Part shown: positions 54,331 through 55,547 of the stretch, piece by piece | How the letters are laid out: each line of letters opens with the position of its first letter | Numbering within the stretch: position 1 is the first letter of the stretch | Source: Thermoplasmatales archaeon | GTDB taxonomy: Archaea; Thermoplasmatota; E2; DHVEG-1 | DNA length: 55,547 nucleotides | Direction of reading: 5' to 3' | Assembly (NCBI GenBank): GCA_020350825.1 | Contig: CP070724.1 | Coordinates: 452,208-507,754 of the forward strand | Translations under genes and position numbers: made by a program | The notes under the pieces: model-generated | Database searches by the model: none | The model's input: only the letters and a program-made list of their open reading frames with translations | Told to the model about the DNA's origin: nothing

Positions 54331-55547
54331 ATGGTAAAAAATAATAAGAAATATGGGAAGATAGTTGTGTGCACTCTCTTTTTCATCCTGATAACTATGT
54401 CTGTAGCGCAGGCATTGATTCAATTTGATATCAACAATAAAGAACCTATTAATTCAAATAGTGTAAAATTTTTTGATAGATCTCTACTAATGCATCCTCT
54501 TGATGATCCATATTTTGTATGGGAGGATGACTTTGAAACTTTGGAATGGGTTGATCCTAATCCAACGATGTCATATGATTTTGAACTGGTTAATGGTATC
54601 ATTCAGATAAAAAATACTTATCCTATGTGGACTGATCCAGATTGGACACGAATTAAACCAATTGAAATCACGAACAATGTCGGTCAACCACTGGCCGACT
54701 ATGCAGTTCACCTAACCATTAACTATGATCCAGATATGCAATCCAACTACGATGATATAAGATTCAAACATGACAATAGCGGAAGTGTTTGGCTTAACTA
54801 TTGGATTGAAAATTCAAATCCAACTTCAGCTGAAGTCTGGGTAAAAATTCCTGTTATTCCAATAGGAATGAGTATGATGTATCTTTTCTATGGGAATCCC
54901 AGTGCAGTAAGTGAGAGTGATTTCTACGGTGTTTTTACAGATTGGGACGAAGAATGGCCGAATGATGAACAGATTTCATATCATTCAATTCTTGAAGGAG
55001 CATGGAACCCTGATGTAGCCTATGGAAGCGATAGGTTTTTAGTTACCTGGGAAGAATTGATTAGCCCTCCTATCACTAAAGTGGCTATCAAAGGACAATT
55101 ATTTGACAATTATGGAGTAAAAATCGGCAATATTTTTAACATTAGAACAGGAAACCCTCCGTACAGACATCAGAAATCCTCTGTCGCTTACGGTAATGGG
55201 AAGTTTTTTGTTGCATGGGTACATTGGGGATGGCCAACTAATCCTGAAACTCAGGATATAATAGGAAGACTTGTTACACCAAGCGGAGTCGTTAGCTCTG
55301 ATATTAAGATCTGTCAAGAGAGTAACGTTCAGGATGATCCAAATGTTGCATATGACTCAGTCAACAACCGATTTCTTGTAGTATGGGAAGATGCACGAGG
55401 CGGTACAGGTAATTACAATCTTTACGGGAAACTATTTGATACAAATGGTAATCAAATAGGTAATGAAAAAAATATCTGCGTTGCTTCAAATACTCAATGT
55501 GAACCATGGATTGCCTTTGATTCTATAAATGAACAATATATGATTGT
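54331..55547 (+). CDS. Secreted DUF2341-type protein, 5' part (cut by window edge)
   Basis: Open from ATG 54331 (AGGAGGT upstream) to the end of the window, so at least 405 residues. It has a signal peptide (KIVVCTLFFILITMSVAQA). A DUF2341-like region follows (TRIKPIEITNNVGQPLADYAV, SGSVWLNYWIENS, MSMMYLFYGNPSAVS). From about residue 235 come repeated beta-propeller-like strands (NPDVAYGSDRFLVTWEE, KSSVAYGNGKFFVAWVHW, DPNVAYDSVNNRFLVVWED). Large surface protein; partner of the gene before it (17-bp gap). Confidence 0.75.
   Translation, partial: MVKNNKKYGKIVVCTLFFILITMSVAQALIQFDINNKEPINSNSVKFFDRSLLMHPLDDPYFVWEDDFETLEWVDPNPTMSYDFELVNGIIQIKNTYPMWTDPDWTRIKPIEITNNVGQPLADYAVHLTINYDPDMQSNYDDIRFKHDNSGSVWLNYWIENSNPTSAEVWVKIPVIPIGMSMMYLFYGNPSAVSESDFYGVFTDWDEEWPNDEQISYHSILEGAWNPDVAYGSDRFLVTWEELISPPITKVAIKGQLFDNYGVKIGNIFNIRTGNPPYRHQKSSVAYGNGKFFVAWVHWGWPTNPETQDIIGRLVTPSGVVSSDIKICQESNVQDDPNVAYDSVNNRFLVVWEDARGGTGNYNLYGKLFDTNGNQIGNEKNICVASNTQCEPWIAFDSINEQYMI

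Noticed and set aside
1..55547. tRNA, rRNA genes, CRISPR arrays and transposase genes
   Set aside because: Looked for T-loop motifs, rRNA cores, regular repeats and transposase-like frames by eye; none was convincing.

Overview
This AT-rich window is archaeal and most likely comes from an uncultured Thermoplasmatota-like euryarchaeon. The evidence is an archaeal DnaG primase, an aIF1A-Rio1-Pno1 ribosome/translation operon, Alba chromatin protein, an MCM-related ATPase, UPF0058, Shine-Dalgarno motifs of the GAGGTGA type and TATA-box promoters. Many secreted and lipoprotein surface proteins, plus genes for CoA-thioester metabolism, suggest a heterotroph living on proteins or organic acids. The phylum call is inference from gene content; no 16S rRNA or tRNA gene was seen.

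Layout. Positions 1-1420 look bacterial and decayed: the end of a TolB-like propeller protein, then a secreted 5'-nucleotidase broken by frameshifts and a stop. It runs into a truncated, opposite-strand Thi4 fragment, which marks a recombination scar or an assembly joint. Positions 1865-15000 hold housekeeping genes: a GNAT acetyltransferase, dnaG, metG-purC, a sensor kinase, the MCM-like ATPase with nadE, and the aIF1A-Rio1-Pno1 operon. Positions 15000-19500 hold small proteins (receiver domain, zinc ribbons, Alba, hemerythrin, DUF1059), an unusual 24-bp upstream motif present three times, and decayed genes.

Positions 19500-33000 form an accessory island. It has two copies of a cassette made of a parallel beta-helix surface protein followed by a small membrane protein with an SPLF motif. 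The island also has a dispersed 3'-end repeat (TGGTTTTTAGCCCAGAAGA), a duplicated bidirectional promoter, a duplicated TTGCCAA-type operator next to a Cys-containing HTH regulator, and several genes with single in-frame stops. An arsenite methyltransferase and a thiolase lie inside it.

Positions 33100-50100 are dominated by CoA metabolism. They encode 3-hydroxyacyl-CoA dehydrogenase and enoyl-CoA hydratase, and methylmalonyl-CoA mutase (two subunits) with its MeaB chaperone and a cobalamin adenosyltransferase. They also encode acyl-CoA dehydrogenase, an acyl-CoA synthetase with altered motifs, EtfBA, and a 4-hydroxybutyryl-CoA dehydratase-family protein whose Fe-S ligand set looks changed. 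With the thiolase at 24.9 kb these make most of a short-chain acyl-CoA oxidation/butyrate and propionate route. The window ends with a TrmB/MarR-like regulator and two large surface proteins, the last cut by the window edge. A 1159-residue secreted M36-type metalloprotease with an inactive-looking rhodanese domain lies at 44.9-48.4 kb.
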